The notes: a model not told the origin generated them from the sequence alone. Shown: positions 21,782-33,798, numbered from the stretch's first letter. The stretch: 64,000 nt of DNA from Hafnia psychrotolerans (GCF_014639435.1 NZ_BMFZ01000003.1:310001-374000); one strand, 5' to 3'. Translations and numbers: made by a program.

Positions 21782-23176
21782 ATGACTCTCACGCCAAATG
21801 ACGGGCTTCCTACTCCTCAACGCTATGGGGCGATTCTGGCTATCGCTCTCGGCATTACTGTTTCTGTGCTGGATGGCGCTATTGCCAACGTGGCATTACC
21901 GACCATCGCCAAAGATTTGAATGCCAGCCCGGCATCTTCAATCTGGGTGGTCAACGCCTACCAGCTCGCGGTCACTATTTCGCTGCTTTCGCTGGCGTCG
22001 CTTGGGGATATTTTCGGTTACCGCCGAATCTATCAAACGGGGCTATTGGTCTTCAGTATTACTTCGCTGTTTTGCGCCCTATCTGACTCACTCACGACCC
22101 TAACTATTGCGCGCATATTGCAGGGATTTGGCGCGGCGGCGATCATGAGTGTCAACACTGCACTGATACGAATTATCTACCCTCAGCGCTTCCTCGGGCG
22201 AGGGATGGGGATTAACGCCCTGATCGTTGCCGTTTCTTCGGCCGCTGGGCCGACCGTCGCCGCAGGTATTTTATCGATAGCATCCTGGCAGTGGCTATTT
22301 GCCATTAACCTGCCCATTGGTATTGCCGCATTGGCGCTGGGGCTGAAGTTTTTGCCCGCTAACAGCAGCAAAAGCCAAGGGCAGCGTTTTGATTTCACCA
22401 GTAGTCTGATGAATGCCTTAACCTTCGGCCTGCTGATCACGGCTATCAGCGGTTTTGCTCAAGGGCAAAACAAGCTGCTGGTGTTAGCCGAAGTGGTCGC
22501 TATGCTTATCATCGGTGGGTTCTTCGTTCGTCGCCAGTTATCACGTCCCTTTCCGTTATTACCGGTCGATCTGCTGCGAATTCCTATTTTTGCGATGTCA
22601 CTGGGTACGTCATTATGTTCGTTCAGCGCGCAGATGTTGGCTTTCGTTTCGCTGCCCTTCTTCCTGCAAAATACGCTGGGACTGGATTCTGTATCCACCG
22701 GTTTGCTATTAACCCCATGGCCACTGGCCACCATGGTGATGGCACCTATTGCTGGCCGATTGGTTGAGCGTTATCACCCTGGAATGCTGGGCGGCATTGG
22801 GCTGATTGTCCTATCGTTCGGGCTTTATTCGCTCTCATTGCTACCACAAGATCCCTCAAACCTGAACATCATCTGGCGTATGTTGATCTGTGGTGCCGGA
22901 TTTGGCCTGTTCCAGTCGCCGAATAACCACACCATCATCACCTCAGCGCCACGCAGCCGCAGCGGCGGTGCGAGTGGACTGCTGGGTACGGCAAGGCTTC
23001 TTGGCCAGACAACAGGGGCAGCGCTGGTTGCGTTGATGCTCAATCTTTTCCCGGACCATGGTACCCACGCGTCGTTGATTCTCGCAGGGACTCTGGCGGG
23101 TGCCGGAGCCTTAGTCAGCTTTATGCGTCTGACCCAACCAACTGCCAGTCAGAAAGAAACAGCAGCAAAACCCTAA
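21782..23176 (+). CDS. yebQ: MFS transporter YebQ (DHA2 drug:H+ antiporter-type)
   Basis: 464 residues, 14 predicted membrane segments. The DHA2 family motif C-like segment is seen in LDGAIANVALPTIAKDLNAS near residues 29-48, with motif A-like GDIFGYRRIYQTGLL. It corresponds to E. coli YebQ by sequence and by the kdgR-yebQ-htpX order. The substrate is not established. No clear ribosome site precedes the ATG. It is divergent from kdgR and convergent with htpX. Confidence 0.88.
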   Translation: MTLTPNDGLPTPQRYGAILAIALGITVSVLDGAIANVALPTIAKDLNASPASSIWVVNAYQLAVTISLLSLASLGDIFGYRRIYQTGLLVFSITSLFCALSDSLTTLTIARILQGFGAAAIMSVNTALIRIIYPQRFLGRGMGINALIVAVSSAAGPTVAAGILSIASWQWLFAINLPIGIAALALGLKFLPANSSKSQGQRFDFTSSLMNALTFGLLITAISGFAQGQNKLLVLAEVVAMLIIGGFFVRRQLSRPFPLLPVDLLRIPIFAMSLGTSLCSFSAQMLAFVSLPFFLQNTLGLDSVSTGLLLTPWPLATMVMAPIAGRLVERYHPGMLGGIGLIVLSFGLYSLSLLPQDPSNLNIIWRMLICGAGFGLFQSPNNHTIITSAPRSRSGGASGLLGTARLLGQTTGAALVALMLNLFPDHGTHASLILAGTLAGAGALVSFMRLTQPTASQKETAAKP

Positions 23177-23204
23177 AAACCTGATTCGACAAAGCATGGG
23201 CATT

Positions 23205-23236
23205 AAAAAACCCGGCCATTTAGGCCGGGTTTTTCT
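23205..23236. terminator. Bidirectional terminator between yebQ and htpX
   Basis: AAAAAACCCGGCC and GGCCGGGTTTTT form a perfect stem with a short AT loop and A/T flanks, serving both converging genes. Confidence 0.9.
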
Positions 23237-23257
23237 TTTGCAGATAATGATAATCCG

Positions 23258-24139
23258 TTACTTGATGTACTGTCCGCTCCGCAATGCTTCGATACGCTTA
23301 TCCAGCGGCGGGTGCGACATAAACAATTCGCTGAATGACTTTGACTTACCGTTAATACAAAACGCCATCATACTGCCTGCTTCCTGCGGTTCATGGCTGG
23401 TTTTCAAGCGTTGCAGTGCAGCAATCATTTTTTCACGGCCAACCAGTTTGGCTGAACCGGCATCCGCATAAAACTCGCGATGACGCGAGAACCACATGGT
23501 GATGATACTGGCCAAAATCCCAAAGACCAGTTCCAGCACGGTCGCTACCGCGAAGTAAATCATCGGGTTACCGCCACTGCTTTCTTCACCATCACGGTTG
23601 CCAGAAAGGAAACCTGATGCAACCTGAGCGATCAGCCGGGAAATAAATATCACGAAGGTGTTCACGACGCCCTGAATCAGAGTCATCGTCACCATGTCAC
23701 CGTTAGCAACATGGCTGATTTCATGGGCGATCACCGCTTCAGCTTCGTCTTGACTCATGCTTTGCAGCAGGCCAGTACTCACCGCTACCAGCGATGCATC
23801 TCGACGTGCGCCAGTAGCAAAAGCGTTAATATCCGGCGCGTGGTAAATCGCGACCTGCGGCATCGCAATGCCCGCCTGTTGGGACTGACGGCGAACCGTT
23901 TCGACCAGCCAGCGCTCCGTTTCGTTACGTGGTTGCTCGATGACTTCACCGCCAACTGAACGCAACGCCATCCATTTGGACATCAGTAAGGATACGAAGG
24001 AGCCACCGAAACCGAACAGACCAGCCATGATCATCAGCCCTTGTACACTGCTCGACTGAATACCGGTAAGACTCAGTACCAGACCGAAGATCAGCATGAC
24101 CGCCAGGTTAGTTATCAGGAATAACCCTATACGCATCAT
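23258..24139 (-). CDS. htpX: Inner-membrane zinc metalloprotease HtpX
   Basis: 293 residues. Degrades misfolded membrane proteins together with FtsH. Two N-terminal membrane segments (residues 4-25 and 34-53) and two more hydrophobic segments past residue 150 are visible. The zinc motif HEISH is at residues 139-143 and the third ligand Glu is in [14 protein letters not shown]. In E. coli it is induced by the CpxR envelope-stress system; no site was checked here. Confidence 0.96.
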   Translation of the reverse strand: MMRIGLFLITNLAVMLIFGLVLSLTGIQSSSVQGLMIMAGLFGFGGSFVSLLMSKWMALRSVGGEVIEQPRNETERWLVETVRRQSQQAGIAMPQVAIYHAPDINAFATGARRDASLVAVSTGLLQSMSQDEAEAVIAHEISHVANGDMVTMTLIQGVVNTFVIFISRLIAQVASGFLSGNRDGEESSGGNPMIYFAVATVLELVFGILASIITMWFSRHREFYADAGSAKLVGREKMIAALQRLKTSHEPQEAGSMMAFCINGKSKSFSELFMSHPPLDKRIEALRSGQYIK

Positions 24140-24365
24140 AAAATTCTCACTTCCTCATTGTTGTTTCATTGTTATGCAAGGTGAAAGCCGTAAAAGCTAT
24201 CCTGCCGACTTAGATCCTATGGGCAATTGCTGCAGATTCAAGAGTAGGCCAAGACTACACGCCTAAATTCACAATACTTTACAAAATGTAGTGCTTTATT
24301 TCACTCTCTCGTGCAAATTATCAACAACGTATCGGGTTCTCAGTGTCGGTAGCGAATCCGGGGCA

Positions 24366-24395
24366 ATAAAAAAGCGCACCGGAGTGCGCTTTGGT
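24366..24395 (-). terminator. Terminator downstream of prc
   Basis: On the minus strand AAAGCGCAC, a four-base loop and GTGCGCTTT are followed by a T run. It lies about 30 bases after the prc stop. Confidence 0.85.
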
Positions 24396-24423
24396 AAGAA
24401 CTCATTTTTCAGACAACGTCAGC

Positions 24424-26493
24424 TTACTTGCTACCTGCGGGTACCTGATCGCCCTGGGTTTTCAGCAAACGCGCAAGATCGAGCGCAATGTTATCGGCTT
24501 CGTCCAGATAAGGGTCCGGAGCAACATAATCTTTCGGTAAATCTTCGAGAGATTTTAGCGGTTTCTTCCCTTCACGTTTGAAACGCTCATTCAAGCGAGT
24601 CAGGCGTGTTGCATCATCCAGTTTGTCTTCTTTATCACGCTGTGCGTAATTCAGGGAGACGATATCGCGTTTGTCTTTAAGCGCGTTATAGCGTGCAATA
24701 TCTTGCTGGATGTATTGGAATTCAGGATCTTTCGCGATACGCGCATCGTGATCTTTCAGCAATTCAGGTATGAAAGGTTTCAGATCGCCCGTTTTCGTGT
24801 AGGTCGCCGCATTAACGCTATCCCATGGCAAGGCGTTATCTTCAAATTTCTCGCCAGTTTCAATCGTTTCATTGCCGGTAGGCATCAGTATTTCAGGCGT
24901 TACGCCCTTACGCTGAGTACTGCCGCCGTTGATACGATAAAATTTCTGAATCGTATACTGTACGGAACCCAAAGCTGGCCACTCAGGGCGCAACATCTGG
25001 TCGTAAATACGGTTCAGTGAGCGATATTGCTGGACAGTGCCTTTCCCAAAGGTCGGTTCACCGACAATCAGAGCACGGCCATAATCCTGCATGGCTGCCG
25101 CGAAGATCTCAGATGCTGAAGCACTGAAACGGTCAACTAACACAACCAGTGGCCCTTTGTAGTAAACCACGCCATCGGTATCGCTATCCTGGCGAATATG
25201 ACCATTGTTATCACGTACCTGTACTACCGGGCCACTTGGAATAAACAGACCAGAAAGTGATACCGCTTCGGTTAATGCACCGCCGCCGTTAGTACGCAGA
25301 TCGATAACCAGGCTGCTGACATCCTGTTTGGCCATTTTCTGTAACTGTACTTTTACGTCGTCCGTCAGGCCAACATAAAAGCCAGGAATGTCCATCACAG
25401 CAACTTTCTCATTGCCCACTTTCTTGATGGTCATTTTCACCGCGCGATCTTCCAGACGGATTTTCTCGCGGGTCAGAACAACGGTTCGCGTTTTGGTGCC
25501 TTTACCTGCTGGCAGAATTTCGAGGCGAACTTTACTGCCTTTCGCGCCTTTGATCAGAGCGACAACGTCATCAAGACGCCAACCGATCACATCAACAACG
25601 CCTTTACTGGTTGCTACCTGTCCTACGCCAACAATTCGGTCACCGACTGCAATGGCTTTACTTTTGGCCGCCGGGCCGCCAGCTACCATTGAGTTGATCA
25701 CTGTATAGTCGTCGTCACCCTGCAATACAGCACCAATACCTTCCAGAGACAGGCTCATTTCAGTATTGAATTGCTCAGTACCGCGCGGAGACAAATAGTT
25801 AGTATGCGGATCAATTTCATGCGCAAAGGCATTCATGATCAATTGAAATACGTCTTCGCTATTACTTTGCGTCAAACGCTTCATCGCAAAGTGATAACGT
25901 TTAGTCAGCACATCGCGAATTTCTTTCTCGTTCTTACCTGCCAGTTTGAGATTCAGCTCATCATATTTGACTTTTGCATCCCACAAACGGTCAAGCTCAG
26001 CCCGGTCTTTCGGCCATGGCGATTTAGAACGATCGAGATTAATTGTATCGTTGCCAGTGAAGTCCATCGGGCGAGCCAGCACTTGTAACGCATAATTATA
26101 GCGTTCAAAGCGACGCTTCTGCGCCATATTGAACAAAGCATACGGCGTGGTCAGTTGGCCCGATTTCAACTCTTCACCCAAGGTATTACGCTTAGATGAA
26201 AATTGGGCCACATCAGATGCAATTAATACGTTATGGCCATAATCGAGCATGTTGAGATAACGGTCGAAGATTTTCCCGGAAAAATCCGCATTAAGATCAA
26301 ACTGACGATAATGCGAACGGGTAAAGCGTGCCGTAACACGCTGACTCACCGTGGCGTCTTGAGGTTCTTGTGTCAATTGCTTGAGCTGACCGATAGTCAC
26401 TGGTGCACTATCGTTCGCATAACTGGTGTTAACCAGACTGGCTCCTGACAACAACAGACCTGCAATAACGCTTAATCTGACAAATTTGTTCAT
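24424..26493 (-). CDS. prc: Carboxy-terminal (tail-specific) protease Prc
   Basis: 689 residues with an N-terminal signal peptide (LSVIAGLLLSGASLVNTSYAND). Periplasmic serine protease that trims the C-terminus of PBP3 and degrades MepS with the adaptor NlpI. A PDZ domain lies near residues 240-320 (LEGIGAVLQGDDDYTVINS). The S41 catalytic Ser and Lys fit RFSASASEIFAAAMQDYG and GEPTFGKGTVQQY, about 25 residues apart. The C-terminal DUF3340 region ends in KTQGDQVPAGSK. It follows proQ by 19 bases, so the two are probably co-transcribed. Confidence 0.97.
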   Translation of the reverse strand: MNKFVRLSVIAGLLLSGASLVNTSYANDSAPVTIGQLKQLTQEPQDATVSQRVTARFTRSHYRQFDLNADFSGKIFDRYLNMLDYGHNVLIASDVAQFSSKRNTLGEELKSGQLTTPYALFNMAQKRRFERYNYALQVLARPMDFTGNDTINLDRSKSPWPKDRAELDRLWDAKVKYDELNLKLAGKNEKEIRDVLTKRYHFAMKRLTQSNSEDVFQLIMNAFAHEIDPHTNYLSPRGTEQFNTEMSLSLEGIGAVLQGDDDYTVINSMVAGGPAAKSKAIAVGDRIVGVGQVATSKGVVDVIGWRLDDVVALIKGAKGSKVRLEILPAGKGTKTRTVVLTREKIRLEDRAVKMTIKKVGNEKVAVMDIPGFYVGLTDDVKVQLQKMAKQDVSSLVIDLRTNGGGALTEAVSLSGLFIPSGPVVQVRDNNGHIRQDSDTDGVVYYKGPLVVLVDRFSASASEIFAAAMQDYGRALIVGEPTFGKGTVQQYRSLNRIYDQMLRPEWPALGSVQYTIQKFYRINGGSTQRKGVTPEILMPTGNETIETGEKFEDNALPWDSVNAATYTKTGDLKPFIPELLKDHDARIAKDPEFQYIQQDIARYNALKDKRDIVSLNYAQRDKEDKLDDATRLTRLNERFKREGKKPLKSLEDLPKDYVAPDPYLDEADNIALDLARLLKTQGDQVPAGSK

Positions 26494-26512
26494 GCCTGAG
26501 TTGGCCCCCGTA

Positions 26513-27205
26513 TCAGAACTGCAAGTGTTCTGCGCGCACGATCATCGCCAGACCCGAAGAAAGCTGTACTCGGACACCGTCTTTGGCAATTTCCAAAACG
26601 GTAGCATCCATCGCACTCTGACCTGCTCTGACTTTGATTTCCTGGCCAATTTGCAGTTTTGATATATCTGTTACTGGCACATGACGCGGTTCACGTTTTT
26701 CCTCACGCGGTGGGCGAGGTGTTCGTGGTTTGCGATTTTCCTGACCAGCCACTGGAGCAGTTGCAGGCACATTTTCACGACGCGGCGCAGGTCTCTTCGC
26801 TGCCGGACGCGGACGACGTGGTTCGGCTTCGCCGGCCTCACGACGTTTTGCCTGTTGTTCAGCACGTTGTGCCTGAACGCGGGCTTTCGCTTCTTCTAAC
26901 TGTTTGCGAGCATGCTCGACGTGCTGCTCTTCCAGCTCGCCACAGGCATTACCATCAAGGTCAACGCGCTGTGCGCCAACTTTAACGCCATACAGATAGC
27001 GCCAACTTGAGGTATACAGGCGCAGAGCTGAGCGTAACTGAGTTTTGCTCAGATTCTCTTCGCCTTGCAAGCGCTCGACCAAATCCGCAAAAATACCGAT
27101 CTTTAAAGGTCTTGCTTCGCCTTCGGCGCTAAAACAGAGCGGAAAACGCTCAGCCAAAAAGGCGATGACTTCTTTACTACTGTTCAACTTAGGTTGATTT
27201 TCCAT
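26513..27205 (-). CDS. proQ: RNA chaperone ProQ
   Basis: 230 residues. Global RNA-binding protein that binds structured sRNAs and mRNA 3' ends. The N-terminal FinO/ProQ domain covers about residues 1-120 ([32 protein letters not shown]), then a basic, Pro/Arg/Glu-rich linker ([17 protein letters not shown]), then a small Tudor-like domain ([18 protein letters not shown] to the C-terminus). It lies upstream of prc on the same strand and is read divergently from letA with msrC in between. ProQ partners may include the sdsR RNA encoded in this window, though that is not shown. Confidence 0.97.
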   Translation of the reverse strand: MENQPKLNSSKEVIAFLAERFPLCFSAEGEARPLKIGIFADLVERLQGEENLSKTQLRSALRLYTSSWRYLYGVKVGAQRVDLDGNACGELEEQHVEHARKQLEEAKARVQAQRAEQQAKRREAGEAEPRRPRPAAKRPAPRRENVPATAPVAGQENRKPRTPRPPREEKREPRHVPVTDISKLQIGQEIKVRAGQSAMDATVLEIAKDGVRVQLSSGLAMIVRAEHLQF

Positions 27206-27300
27206 GAAATTTCCTGATTACAACGGGTTTGCCAACCGGCGCAGGCATGAACTGGCGTCATTATAATGACGCCATTATTAAATGCCACGTTATCCGTAGA

Positions 27301-27798
27301 TCAACTTGCGATCAGATTGACATATTTTGCTACATCGCAGTTTTGCAGATGTTGGCAAAGCCCTTCAACTAACTCAGACAGCCCTTGTTCATCGGCTTCA
27401 TCGAAGCGTTGATAAACCGTGCTGTCAATGTCCAGAACGCCAATCACTGTGCCGCTGACGGTCACCGGCAATACAATCTCTGCATTGCTGGACGCGTCAC
27501 ACGCAATATGTCCCGGAAAGGCATGGACATCAGCCACGCGCTGTACCTTATTATCGGCTACAGCCGTGCCGCAGACGCCTTTTCCAACAGGAATGCGCAC
27601 GCAGGCGATTTTGCCCTGAAAAGGTCCCAATACCAGTGAATTGCCATCTAACAGATAGAAACCCACCCAGTTAACCTCTTCAAGACGTTCAAAAAGCAAG
27701 GCACTGGTGTTCGACAGAGTGGCAATGAAATTATTCTCTCCGGCGATAAGTGCGTTCAGATCGCGTTTCAGTTCCGCGTAGAATTCTACTTTATTCAT
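27301..27798 (-). CDS. msrC: Free methionine-(R)-sulfoxide reductase MsrC
   Basis: 165 residues, one GAF domain. Reduces free methionine R-sulfoxide. The three cysteines of the catalytic relay are present in KIACVRIPVG, GVCGTAV and HIACDASSNAEIV. It matches E. coli YebR/MsrC in length and order (proQ-msrC-letA). It is divergent from letA and is followed by proQ on the same strand with about 95 bases between. Confidence 0.95.
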   Translation of the reverse strand: MNKVEFYAELKRDLNALIAGENNFIATLSNTSALLFERLEEVNWVGFYLLDGNSLVLGPFQGKIACVRIPVGKGVCGTAVADNKVQRVADVHAFPGHIACDASSNAEIVLPVTVSGTVIGVLDIDSTVYQRFDEADEQGLSELVEGLCQHLQNCDVAKYVNLIAS

Positions 27799-28006
27799 GT
27801 AATAACCAATAATACCCCAGGGCAGGCAGCCATTATGCTGTGCTTAACCTCTATAAAATAAGCATTAAATGCCCATATCAACAAGGTTAATCCTATGTGA
27901 CTTCAAAAAGACTGTCCTACAATGACTGTTTGTCGTCCGCATAATACGTTATTTTATCGAAAAAACCTGACAGATCTTAGCATCACTCCCCTGTTATGTA
28001 TTTCAG

Positions 28007-29299
28007 ATGGGTGAACAATTGTTACAACAGGCACAATTACACTCAGGCCCTATGAAAATACTCGCAATGTCAGGACCGTTACCTCAACCACGCTACCAGC
28101 GCTGTAGTGAGTGCGATTACCTGTTTTCTATTCCGGATCTAAAAAAGACCCAGACTGCACATTGCCCACGCTGCAATGCAAAAGTTGAAAAAGGTCGCGT
28201 CTGCTCTCTGCCGCGTCTGATCATTATTGCCATCAGTATTCTGTTACTGATGCCTTTTGCTTATACCGAACCCCTTATCAGTATCCGTCTGCTCGGTACA
28301 CGAATTGATGCCAGTCTGTGGGAAGGAATCTGGCAGATGTCCAGTCAGGGTTCGCCGCTGACCGCCAGTATGGTGGCCTTCTGTACGATCGGTGCTCCAC
28401 TGACACTCGCCGGTTCAATTCTCTATCTTCATTTCGGTAGCCGCTGGGGGATGAACCTTAAGCCGGTGCTATTGATGTTGGACCGCCTGAAAGACTGGGT
28501 GATGCTCGACATTTATCTGGTGGGGATGGCCGTCGCCAGCATTAAAGTTAAAGAGTACGCGGATATTGATGTGGGGGTCGCACTGGTGGCATACCTGATG
28601 ATGACTGTTTTAGTGATCATCACACAAATTAATCTCAACATTGAACAGTTGTGGGAAGAGTTTTATCCACAACCACGTCCAAAAGGCCCGCCCTCTTCGC
28701 TCAAGCTGTGCCTATCGTGCAAATTTACCGGCCATGCAGATGCCGAAGGCCGCTGCCCTCGCTGTCACGTACCCATGAGTGCACGTTACAAACATAGCCT
28801 GCAAAAAACTTGGGCGGCGCTGCTCGCGGCCATTATGTTTCTTATCCCGGCAAACCTGTTGCCCATATCTATCGTCTATGCCAACGGGCAGCGTCTGGAA
28901 GACACGATTTTCTCCGGTGTGGTATCACTCGCGACTTCCGGTAATATTCCTATTGCCGCTATTGTTTTCATTGCCAGCGTATTGGTGCCTTTTACTAAGG
29001 TCATCGTTATGCTGACCCTATTGCTCAGCATTCATTTTAAGGCGATTCAGGGACTAAAAACGCGGATACGCTTACTGCGGCTGGTTACCTGGATTGGACG
29101 CTGGTCGATGCTTGACCTGTTTGTTATTTCTCTGATGATGTCACTGGTCAACCGCGATCAGTTATTGTCATTTACGATGGGACCGGCGGCCTTCTTCTTT
29201 GGGACCGCCGTGATCCTCACAATACTTGCCGTAGAATGGCTTGATAGCCGCTTGATTTGGGATGCACATGCAACAGGAAACGCCGAATACACCGACTGA
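28007..29299 (+). CDS. letA: Lipid transport membrane protein LetA (YebS/PqiA family)
   Basis: 430 residues in the inner membrane; partner of the LetB tunnel, helping move lipids across the periplasm. Two zinc-ribbon modules are visible: CSECDYLF with CPRCNAKV near residues 33-60, and LSCKFTG with CPRCHVP in the centre, each followed by a PqiA-like four-helix membrane block. The start is uncertain: ATG 28007 gives a near-family length, while ATG 28052 (MKILAMSG) is possible; neither has a strong ribosome site. It overlaps letB by about 32-38 bases. Confidence 0.92.
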   Translation: MGEQLLQQAQLHSGPMKILAMSGPLPQPRYQRCSECDYLFSIPDLKKTQTAHCPRCNAKVEKGRVCSLPRLIIIAISILLLMPFAYTEPLISIRLLGTRIDASLWEGIWQMSSQGSPLTASMVAFCTIGAPLTLAGSILYLHFGSRWGMNLKPVLLMLDRLKDWVMLDIYLVGMAVASIKVKEYADIDVGVALVAYLMMTVLVIITQINLNIEQLWEEFYPQPRPKGPPSSLKLCLSCKFTGHADAEGRCPRCHVPMSARYKHSLQKTWAALLAAIMFLIPANLLPISIVYANGQRLEDTIFSGVVSLATSGNIPIAAIVFIASVLVPFTKVIVMLTLLLSIHFKAIQGLKTRIRLLRLVTWIGRWSMLDLFVISLMMSLVNRDQLLSFTMGPAAFFFGTAVILTILAVEWLDSRLIWDAHATGNAEYTD

Positions 29300-31898
29300 A
29301 GCGCGGGTTAAAAACAAACGCCGGATCTCGCCTTTCTGGTTACTGCCGTTTATTGCTTTACTGATTGCCAGTTGGCTCATCTATAGCAATTACCAGGAGC
29401 GTGGCACCACGGTGACTATCGATTTCCAGTCAGCGGCGGGCATCGTCGCGGGACGCACGCCTGTGCGCTATCAGGGGGTTGAAGTCGGTACCGTTGAATC
29501 GATCAGTCTTAGCAAAGACCTGCGTACCATTATGGTCAAGGTGAGTATTAAGAGTGAGCTCGCCGACTCACTGCGTGATGGCACTCAGTTCTGGTTGGTG
29601 ACACCGAAAGCTTCATTGGCTGGGGTTTCCGGGCTTGATGCATTGGTTGGAGGGAATTACATCGGCATGATGCCAGGCACTGGCAAAGAGAAAGATCACT
29701 TTGTGGCGCTTGATACCCAACCTAAATATCGGCTGAATACGGGCGAGTTAATGATTCATCTGCATGCTCGTGATTTGGGGTCGTTGAGCACGGGTTCGCT
29801 GGTCTACTACCGTAAAATACCGATCGGAAAAGTCTATGACTACGATATTGAAGCCGGTAACGACGGTGTCACTATCGATGTGCTCATTGAGCGCCGCTTC
29901 GCACATCTTGTCAAAGATACCAGCCGCTTCTGGAATGTCTCTGGCTTCAAAGCCGATTTCAGTCTGGGAGGAGCAAAAGTCGAAATGGAAAGTTTGGCGG
30001 CACTGGTTAATGGTGCCATTGCGCTGGACTCGCCGGTTGACGGCAATGCCACTAAGCAGGAGCAGTCCTATGAACTTTACCCGGATCTTGCGCAAAGCCA
30101 GCGCGGTGTGGAGATTGATCTCGACCTGCCAAGCGGCGATGGCCTATATGAAGGCCGCACGCCGTTGATGTATCAGGGCTTGCAGGTCGGCACACTGACA
30201 AAAGTCACGCTACAGGCTGACAACAAAGTCACCGGCAAACTGACCGTGGATCCTTCGGTACTCGATATGGTGCGCACCGGCAGCCGCATCGAAATGAACA
30301 GCCCAAGAATCAGCCTTAATGATGCAAAAATTAGTCAATTGCTCACGGGCAACACGCTGGAGTTGATCCCAGGGAAAGGCGCGCCGGAAAAACACTTCGT
30401 GGTCCTTAATAGTAATCAGAAGCTACTGCAAGATCCTGGTGTGCTGAAAGTCCAACTGACCGCCCCGCAAACCTTCGGTATCGACGGCGGTCAACCGGTG
30501 TTATTGCACGGTATCGTGGTCGGCCAAATCCTGGATCGTAAACTAACAGATGAAGGTATTCTGTTTAACGTAGCCATTAAATCCGAATATAAAGATCTGT
30601 TGCATAAAGACAGCAAATTTGTGGTGAACAGCCGTGTTGATGTCAAATTAGGCATTGATGGTATGGAGGTGTTAGGAGCCAGTGCACAGGAATGGATCGA
30701 CGGAGGTGTGCGCATTATACCTGGCAGTAAAGGTACACCAACTCAGAAATATCCCTTGTTCAGTAACGCGGAAAAGGCAGCTGAAGGCATTCAGGGCGAG
30801 CAACCGGGTGCGACGCTAACCCTGACCGCCAAGAGCTTGCCCGATGTTCAAACAGGCTCCGTGGTGTTGTATCGTAAATTCCAGGTTGGTCAGATTGTTA
30901 ACGTCACCCCAAAATCCAACGAATTTGATATTGATGTCTATATCCGTCCCGAGTATCGCAAACTCCTCACCGAGAAAAGTATCTTCTGGGCCGAAGGCGG
31001 AGCAAAAGTGCAACTCAATGGCAACGGGCTGACGGTGCAAGCTGCGCCACTCGATCGCGCACTGAAAGGGGCAATCAGCTTCGATAACTTTGAAGGTGTC
31101 TCGCTAAGTAAAGGCGCGAAGCGGGCATTGTATTCCTCTGAAACCTCGGCACGCGCCGTAGGCAGCCAAATAACCCTCAATACCTTCGATGCCAGCAAAC
31201 TGTCACCGGGTATGCCGATTCGCTATTTGGGTATCACGATAGGCCAGGTGGAATCACTGAAGCTTGAGTCCAGGCTAAATCAGGTATCAGCCAAAGCCGT
31301 GCTCTATCCTGAATATGTCGATACATTTGCTCGGCTGGGAACCCGTTTCTCGATTGTTTCGCCTGAGATCTCAGCCGGTGGAGTCAGCAATCTGGACACG
31401 TTGTTACAGCCTTATATCAATGTGGAGGCAGGCAAAGGCCCGGCAGCGCGTACATTCGACTTGCAAGAGTCCACCATCACCGATTCACGTTATACCGACG
31501 GACTCGGTATTGTGGTCGATGCCGCAGAAGTGGGTTCATTACAAATTGGGACACCTGTGCTATTCCGTGGTATTGAAGTCGGTACGGTTACTGGCTTCTA
31601 TCTCGGCGCTATGGCAGACCGGGTCAATGTCACACTGCGTATCAGCAAGAAGTACCAATACCTGGTGCGTGATAACAGCATGTTCTGGCTGGCATCAGGT
31701 TATAACTTGCAGTTTGGTCTGACTGGCGGAATGTTCAAAAGCGGCACCTTCCAGCAATTTATCCGGGGCGGTATCGCCTTTGCCACGCCACCAACCACGC
31801 CGATTGCGCCGAAAGCGGGCGCGGGTCGCCACTTCCTGCTTAGCCCTGAAGAACCTAAAGACTGGCAACAATGGGGAACGGCGATCCCGAAAAACTGA
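29268..31898 (+). CDS. letB: MCE-domain lipid transport tunnel protein LetB (YebT)
   Basis: 876 residues if read from ATG 29268 ([21 protein letters not shown]); an ATG two codons earlier is also possible. One N-terminal membrane anchor ([21 protein letters not shown]) is followed by seven MCE domains stacked along the periplasm, each with a [18 protein letters not shown] or [16 protein letters not shown] strand. Length and sequence match E. coli LetB, whose hexameric rings form a hydrophobic tunnel between inner and outer membranes. The letA overlap implies translational coupling. Confidence 0.95.
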   Translation: MQQETPNTPTEARVKNKRRISPFWLLPFIALLIASWLIYSNYQERGTTVTIDFQSAAGIVAGRTPVRYQGVEVGTVESISLSKDLRTIMVKVSIKSELADSLRDGTQFWLVTPKASLAGVSGLDALVGGNYIGMMPGTGKEKDHFVALDTQPKYRLNTGELMIHLHARDLGSLSTGSLVYYRKIPIGKVYDYDIEAGNDGVTIDVLIERRFAHLVKDTSRFWNVSGFKADFSLGGAKVEMESLAALVNGAIALDSPVDGNATKQEQSYELYPDLAQSQRGVEIDLDLPSGDGLYEGRTPLMYQGLQVGTLTKVTLQADNKVTGKLTVDPSVLDMVRTGSRIEMNSPRISLNDAKISQLLTGNTLELIPGKGAPEKHFVVLNSNQKLLQDPGVLKVQLTAPQTFGIDGGQPVLLHGIVVGQILDRKLTDEGILFNVAIKSEYKDLLHKDSKFVVNSRVDVKLGIDGMEVLGASAQEWIDGGVRIIPGSKGTPTQKYPLFSNAEKAAEGIQGEQPGATLTLTAKSLPDVQTGSVVLYRKFQVGQIVNVTPKSNEFDIDVYIRPEYRKLLTEKSIFWAEGGAKVQLNGNGLTVQAAPLDRALKGAISFDNFEGVSLSKGAKRALYSSETSARAVGSQITLNTFDASKLSPGMPIRYLGITIGQVESLKLESRLNQVSAKAVLYPEYVDTFARLGTRFSIVSPEISAGGVSNLDTLLQPYINVEAGKGPAARTFDLQESTITDSRYTDGLGIVVDAAEVGSLQIGTPVLFRGIEVGTVTGFYLGAMADRVNVTLRISKKYQYLVRDNSMFWLASGYNLQFGLTGGMFKSGTFQQFIRGGIAFATPPTTPIAPKAGAGRHFLLSPEEPKDWQQWGTAIPKN

Positions 31899-31916
31899 TT
31901 GTAAACGTATTGCACT

Positions 31917-31942
31917 GAGGCCACCGACCGGTGGCCTCTTTA
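31917..31942 (+). terminator. Terminator after letB
   Basis: GAGGCCACC, a four-base loop, and GGTGGCCTC form a 9-bp stem followed by TTTAT. Confidence 0.75.
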
Positions 31943-32017
31943 TGAGTTCAACTCGGCATAGGGCACATGCAGTAACGATCGTGTTAAACTGTCGGCAACT
32001 CTTTATCCGTTTTAATA

Positions 32018-33520
32018 TTGGCGAGATCCTCTACTTTGTCCAGACATGCACCAGCTTCAACTCATACCGCCAAACTTCCCCCAGAGTTCCTGAATGCCAC
32101 CCGCGAAATTATGCCTGCCGAACTGAGCATGGATGAGTTTGTTGATGCCTGTAACCGGCCACTCCGCCCAAGTTTGCGCGTGAATACATTAAAGATAAGC
32201 GTGGCAGACTTTGTGGCACTTGCCGCAACTTATCAGTGGGAATTGATGCCGATCCCTTGGTGTGCTGAAGGCTTCTGGATCCATCGTCAAGATGATGACG
32301 AAACACGTTTAGGCAATGCGCTCGCTCATCTCGCTGGTCTTTTTTACATTCAGGAGGCCAGTTCGATGTTGCCGGTCACGGCGCTATTTGCACATCAGAC
32401 CCATCCTCAACTGGTGATGGACGTCGCGGCTGCACCTGGGTCTAAAACCACACAGATCGCCGCGCTGATGAACAATCAGGGCGGGATCCTGGCGAATGAA
32501 TATTCCGCCAGTCGCGTGAAAGTACTGCACGCCAACATTAACCGTTGTGGCGTGGCAAATACTGCCCTGACCCATTTTGATGGGCGCGTTTTCGGTGCAG
32601 CCCTGCCGGAAACCTTCGATGCTATTTTGCTTGATGCTCCTTGTTCAGGTGAAGGCGTGGTGCGTAAAGATCCGGATGCAATGAGTCACTGGTCAGAAGC
32701 GAGCATTATCGGGATTGCGGCCACCCAGCGTGAGCTTATCAACAGCGCTTTCCATGCGTTAAAAACCGGTGGGGTTATGGTCTATTCCACCTGCACGTTG
32801 AACGCAAAGGAGAACCAGCAGATTTGCCAATGGTTGCTGAGCGAATATCCAGGCGCGGTTGAAGTCGAATCACTGGAAGGGTTATTTGAAGGCGCACAAA
32901 GCGCACTGACCGCCGAAGGCTATTTGCATGTTTTCCCGCAGGTGTATGACAGTGAGGGATTTTTCGTGGCGAGGTTGCGTAAAACTGCGCCGGCAGAGCG
33001 ACTACCCGCTCCGGGCTATAAAGTCGGTAAGTTTCCCTTCTCTCCCATGTCGCGCAAAGAAAGCGCCGACGTCATTGTCGCAGCTAAAGCGTCGGGTATT
33101 ACCTGGCAAGAAAAAAATATGACGCTATGGCAGCGAGACAAAGAGCTATGGCTGTTTCCTGCCATTATGGAACCGTTATTTGGGAAAGTCCGTTTTTCTC
33201 GTATTGGCATCAAACTGGCGGAACGTTTTTCCAAAGGTTTCCGTTGGCAACACGAAGCAATAGTGGCGCTCGCCGCCACGACAGACAGTAATCATTTCAC
33301 CCTTGATGATGAACTGGCACAGGCATGGTTTCGTGGAGTCGATATATATCCCCCGCAAATGCCAGAAACAGATGAATGCACTGTCGTCTGGCAACGGCAA
33401 CCGCTTGGTCTGGCGAAGCGTATTGGCAGTAGAATCAAGAACAGTTTGCCACGTGAATTGGTGCGGGACGGCGCTATTCGCCCACAAAATCAAAGTATTG
33501 ACTCATCGCCGCACGGTTAA
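32018..33520 (+). CDS. rsmF: 16S rRNA (cytosine-1407-C5)-methyltransferase RsmF
   Basis: About 500 residues. Methylates C1407 of 16S rRNA in the 30S subunit. Visible: SAM-binding [34 protein letters not shown], the catalytic Cys segment [15 protein letters not shown], and the second conserved Cys in [13 protein letters not shown], with the C-terminal PUA-like region containing [21 protein letters not shown]. The start is uncertain: TTG at 32018 or TTG at 32036 would both supply the residues matching the E. coli N-terminus; the first in-frame ATG at 32112 begins too far inside. It follows letB, as in E. coli. Confidence 0.93.
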   Translation: MARSSTLSRHAPASTHTAKLPPEFLNATREIMPAELSMDEFVDACNRPLRPSLRVNTLKISVADFVALAATYQWELMPIPWCAEGFWIHRQDDDETRLGNALAHLAGLFYIQEASSMLPVTALFAHQTHPQLVMDVAAAPGSKTTQIAALMNNQGGILANEYSASRVKVLHANINRCGVANTALTHFDGRVFGAALPETFDAILLDAPCSGEGVVRKDPDAMSHWSEASIIGIAATQRELINSAFHALKTGGVMVYSTCTLNAKENQQICQWLLSEYPGAVEVESLEGLFEGAQSALTAEGYLHVFPQVYDSEGFFVARLRKTAPAERLPAPGYKVGKFPFSPMSRKESADVIVAAKASGITWQEKNMTLWQRDKELWLFPAIMEPLFGKVRFSRIGIKLAERFSKGFRWQHEAIVALAATTDSNHFTLDDELAQAWFRGVDIYPPQMPETDECTVVWQRQPLGLAKRIGSRIKNSLPRELVRDGAIRPQNQSIDSSPHG

Positions 33521-33539
33521 TAAAAAAATATGGTCACCA

Positions 33540-33569
33540 CCGTGAATATTTACGGATAAATATTCACGG
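33540..33569. repeat. Perfect 12-bp inverted repeat downstream of rsmF
   Basis: CCGTGAATATTT and AAATATTCACGG with a six-base loop, about 20 bases after the rsmF stop. There is no T run after it, so it is either a weak terminator, an mRNA 3' stabiliser or a protein-binding palindrome. The rest of the 278-base spacer up to the next gene is AT-rich without other features. Confidence 0.6.
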
Positions 33570-33798
33570 GTTCACTTTATCCAAGAATACTTCATAGAGA
33601 TCACATAATTAATATTTTATTCTGGAAATTATTCATATTTCCATATAAATGCCAGCATTCAGACTTGAATCATTACTAGGAATATTCCTAACCAGCCATG
33701 TATTATTGCGCACATGAATGCCACGTTGGAAATTTATATTTCCATGCATAAAGCATATAACCTGTCGTTGAGTAAAGTCTTGCAGTCGGAGAAGTAAC

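Noticed and set aside
33540..33569. Calling the 12-bp inverted repeat after rsmF a terminator
   Set aside because: There is no T run on either side, so it is listed only as a repeat.
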